NCBI GenBank assembly: GCA_013331615.1
Contig: DUGA01000048.1
Coordinates: forward strand, 1 to 33,774
Source: Candidatus Woesearchaeota archaeon
GTDB taxonomy: Archaea; Nanobdellota; Nanobdellia; Woesearchaeales; UBA10200
DNA length: 33,774 nucleotides
Direction of reading: 5' to 3'
The notes beneath the pieces are model-generated. The model made no database searches. It saw only the letters and a list, made by a program, of their open reading frames with translations, and was not told where the DNA came from. The translations under genes were made by a program, and so were the position numbers. Below, one piece after another: positions 33,201 to 33,774 of the stretch; positions within the stretch are counted from its first letter, which is position 1; every line of letters begins with the position of its first letter.

Positions 33201-33774
33201 GTATATTGTTTATATAAAGTTTAAAATTAAAATAATTGTTAATATTATCTGGCCCTTTATTTTCAACTTGATATCTGATTGTAACAGAATCTATGTCTTT
33301 GGGATTACTTGGCGTAATTACAAAGTCATAAGGCATTAGGTCATATAGGTTAGTTGTACTGACTGGTAAGCTCTGCGTCTTTGCATTATTATTTTCATTG
33401 CTTTCCCCGATATTATTATCTGCATCAACGACATTCTTCAATACATGCGTGCCTGAAGATAAGGTCAAGCCTGTTCTTTCGCAAGTATATATCGAGCCAG
33501 TGTTTGCGCCATTATTAAAATTACAAACCTGATCATAAACATCATCTATATACAGCTTTGAGGTAAATGCAGCGCCTATATTATCAGGACCATTATTGAT
33601 TACACGATACTGGATAGTAATAGAACTTTGGTCTGTCGGTGAACTTGGTGTAACTGTGAAATCACCTGGCACTAGGTCATACTGTGCAGCATGGCTGACT
33701 GGCAAACTCTGCGTCTTTGCATTATTATTTTCATTTGACTCGCCTATATTACCATTTGCATCAACGACATTCTT
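30274..33774 (-). CDS. CARDB-repeat secreted protein with C-terminal HExxH zincin domain, toxin-like (5' end outside window)
   Basis: The frame is open to the window edge, so the start and export signal lie outside. From the edge: the tail of one CARDB domain, then three complete CARDB repeats of about 112 residues (YDLVPGDFTVTPSSP...VVDADNNIGESNENNNAKTQSL). Next a CGDGICNNGE cysteine motif, a carboxypeptidase-regulatory-like sandwich (PLRNAKVLLDNELRGSTGSDGKF) and a thrombospondin-3/EF-type DSDADGLNDYDE. A long Gly/hydrophobic region follows (SFYFGYIIGYIIEQILLIEL), like the pre-toxin segment of polymorphic toxins, then helical linkers. The end holds HELLH (30727-30741), with EFE about 29 residues later as third ligand, preceded by DKIVYNLNEV, as in secreted zincins. 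Predicted zinc metallopeptidase. First gene of the operon visible here. Confidence 0.8.
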   Translation of the reverse strand, partial: KNVVDANGNIGESNENNNAKTQSLPVSHAAQYDLVPGDFTVTPSSPTDQSSITIQYRVINNGPDNIGAAFTSKLYIDDVYDQVCNFNNGANTGSIYTCERTGLTLSSGTHVLKNVVDADNNIGESNENNNAKTQSLPVSTTNLYDLMPYDFVITPSNPKDIDSVTIRYQVENKGPDNINNYFNFKLYINNILYQTCNLNSALAGYTYYCDRTNIRLTSGIYTIKNVVDADNNIGETNENNNVKTQSMSVGALKQYDLVASDFTVNPSSPYNSDSITIRYSMVNNGPDTISAPFNYKLYLNNELYQTCNSNIEILPNTNYYCERSGIQLSAGTYTLKNIIDTDNYISETSENNNVKTQSLTVTQRIIEYCGDGICNNGETWQICNSDCISPIARINVDVVNTNDYKRPLRNAKVLLDNELRGSTGSDGKFTFTTSYGVKEVKVRCPDQNFCDSKRQNIDGNKYMYFECACDLATVDSDADGLNDYDETVMGLDPLDSSKDLTYFLMPGHVAHGCFDYTALFSGWFSESEVDSMITKIKSYNSESFNQMFVNKDSVSIGQLLDSVNIPDDKLVSNQKTMKPMLLNSDSVKYVQYGANVIYFIKDKDTGVTGVFPILAGCAGQLVGILFGVGNGIKDDAVGLFDLGKMILEALWYLFWKGADVDKVTDFLGKLWEGLGTLFSNLGDVVHDVSIGIFEQGRWFLSLLGIYGPSDEYASFQSSFYFGYIIGYIIEQILLIELVIAKAGKIFSAISKGTKIGRVATEGARLIADISLKYGGAVAKTVGELKIWAVASKWGDKLVDGLARLAKHRGAEWFVGKSDDFIKTMSSSVSDLTEYYTKVCKLVPAGATVTPQSVQDCIRIWDDALAKLLSKVSDVVVKAKIDRLFAAWEHIAEAKAGLVRTFDKLGDEVLYKILKQSGVDDTVLQNVFTFVAKYDGSVEILKDASKVKYVTQLDESIIRFADDLSLKPGKDLPEISFKYTDQSAFYPISDKIVYNLNEVRYDPDLILDFTIGHELLHKKKMLYRGIDIEDILTPAYTYDNVKYFDEFETNNLGINRFFSTEKTRFKDTMKKTFLRKMARQEIEKRIKNRNFDQLAWIKLSYRDSGIMSLTEFDNMIRTFDCFPYLCDEVITKTNTLVKLYEDTAVVTDPAEYKRMVNLIAEETKNMG

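Noticed and set aside
33703-33705. TTG 33705 as the start of the zincin gene
   Set aside because: It lies inside a CARDB repeat; the frame is open to the window edge with matching repeat sequence (VVDANGNIGESNENNN).

Overview
The window is AT-rich archaeal DNA, most likely from a DPANN-type archaeon (Woesearchaeota/Pacearchaeota-like). This lineage call is inference. It rests on an archaeal/eukaryotic-type prolyl-tRNA synthetase ending in tyrosine, ribosomal protein S6e next to aIF2 gamma, and TATA-box promoters often placed about 26-30 bases upstream of the ATG (leaderless mRNAs). Shine-Dalgarno sequences of the GGAGGTGA type are used mainly inside operons. There are also many secreted proteins with CARDB, cadherin-like and carboxypeptidase-regulatory-like domains.

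Left part (1-8.8 kb): a secreted K/E/A-rich coiled-coil protein is divergent from a membrane-anchored winged-helix protein. A gene of unknown function with an in-frame TAA near its 5' end follows. Then come a VapBC-type toxin-antitoxin pair with a near-perfect operator-like palindrome, proS, a DUF1015-family protein and one unrecognised protein.

Middle (8.9-17.3 kb): an S-layer-like single-span surface protein with an acidic loop, then a terminator and a T-rich spacer. Next is a two-gene glutamate-synthase-like cluster. Its second gene fuses a class II amidotransferase, a GXGXG domain and a C-terminal sigma-region-4-like helix-turn-helix; no GltD-like subunit is in view. rps6e, a 50-residue membrane protein and aIF2 gamma follow. 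The aIF2 gamma gene has no canonical start codon and appears to begin at ATA. The spacer after aIF2 gamma holds a 196-nt element closed by a 25-bp helix, either a new structured RNA or a MITE-like insertion.

Right part (17.3-33.8 kb, minus strand): a three-gene operon read right to left. (1) A secreted CARDB-repeat protein, truncated by the window edge, with a hydrophobic central region and a C-terminal HExxH zincin domain. The layout resembles polymorphic toxins. (2) A 232-residue single-span membrane protein directly downstream, in the position of an immunity or partner protein. (3) A 4089-residue secreted subtilisin-like protease whose first codons overlap gene 2. The protease carries two GATase-like domains, 19 cadherin-like repeats in blocks of 7, 8 and 4, and three copies of an Ig-like domain split by a large six-cysteine insert. 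This operon and the 196-nt element are the best candidates for something undescribed.
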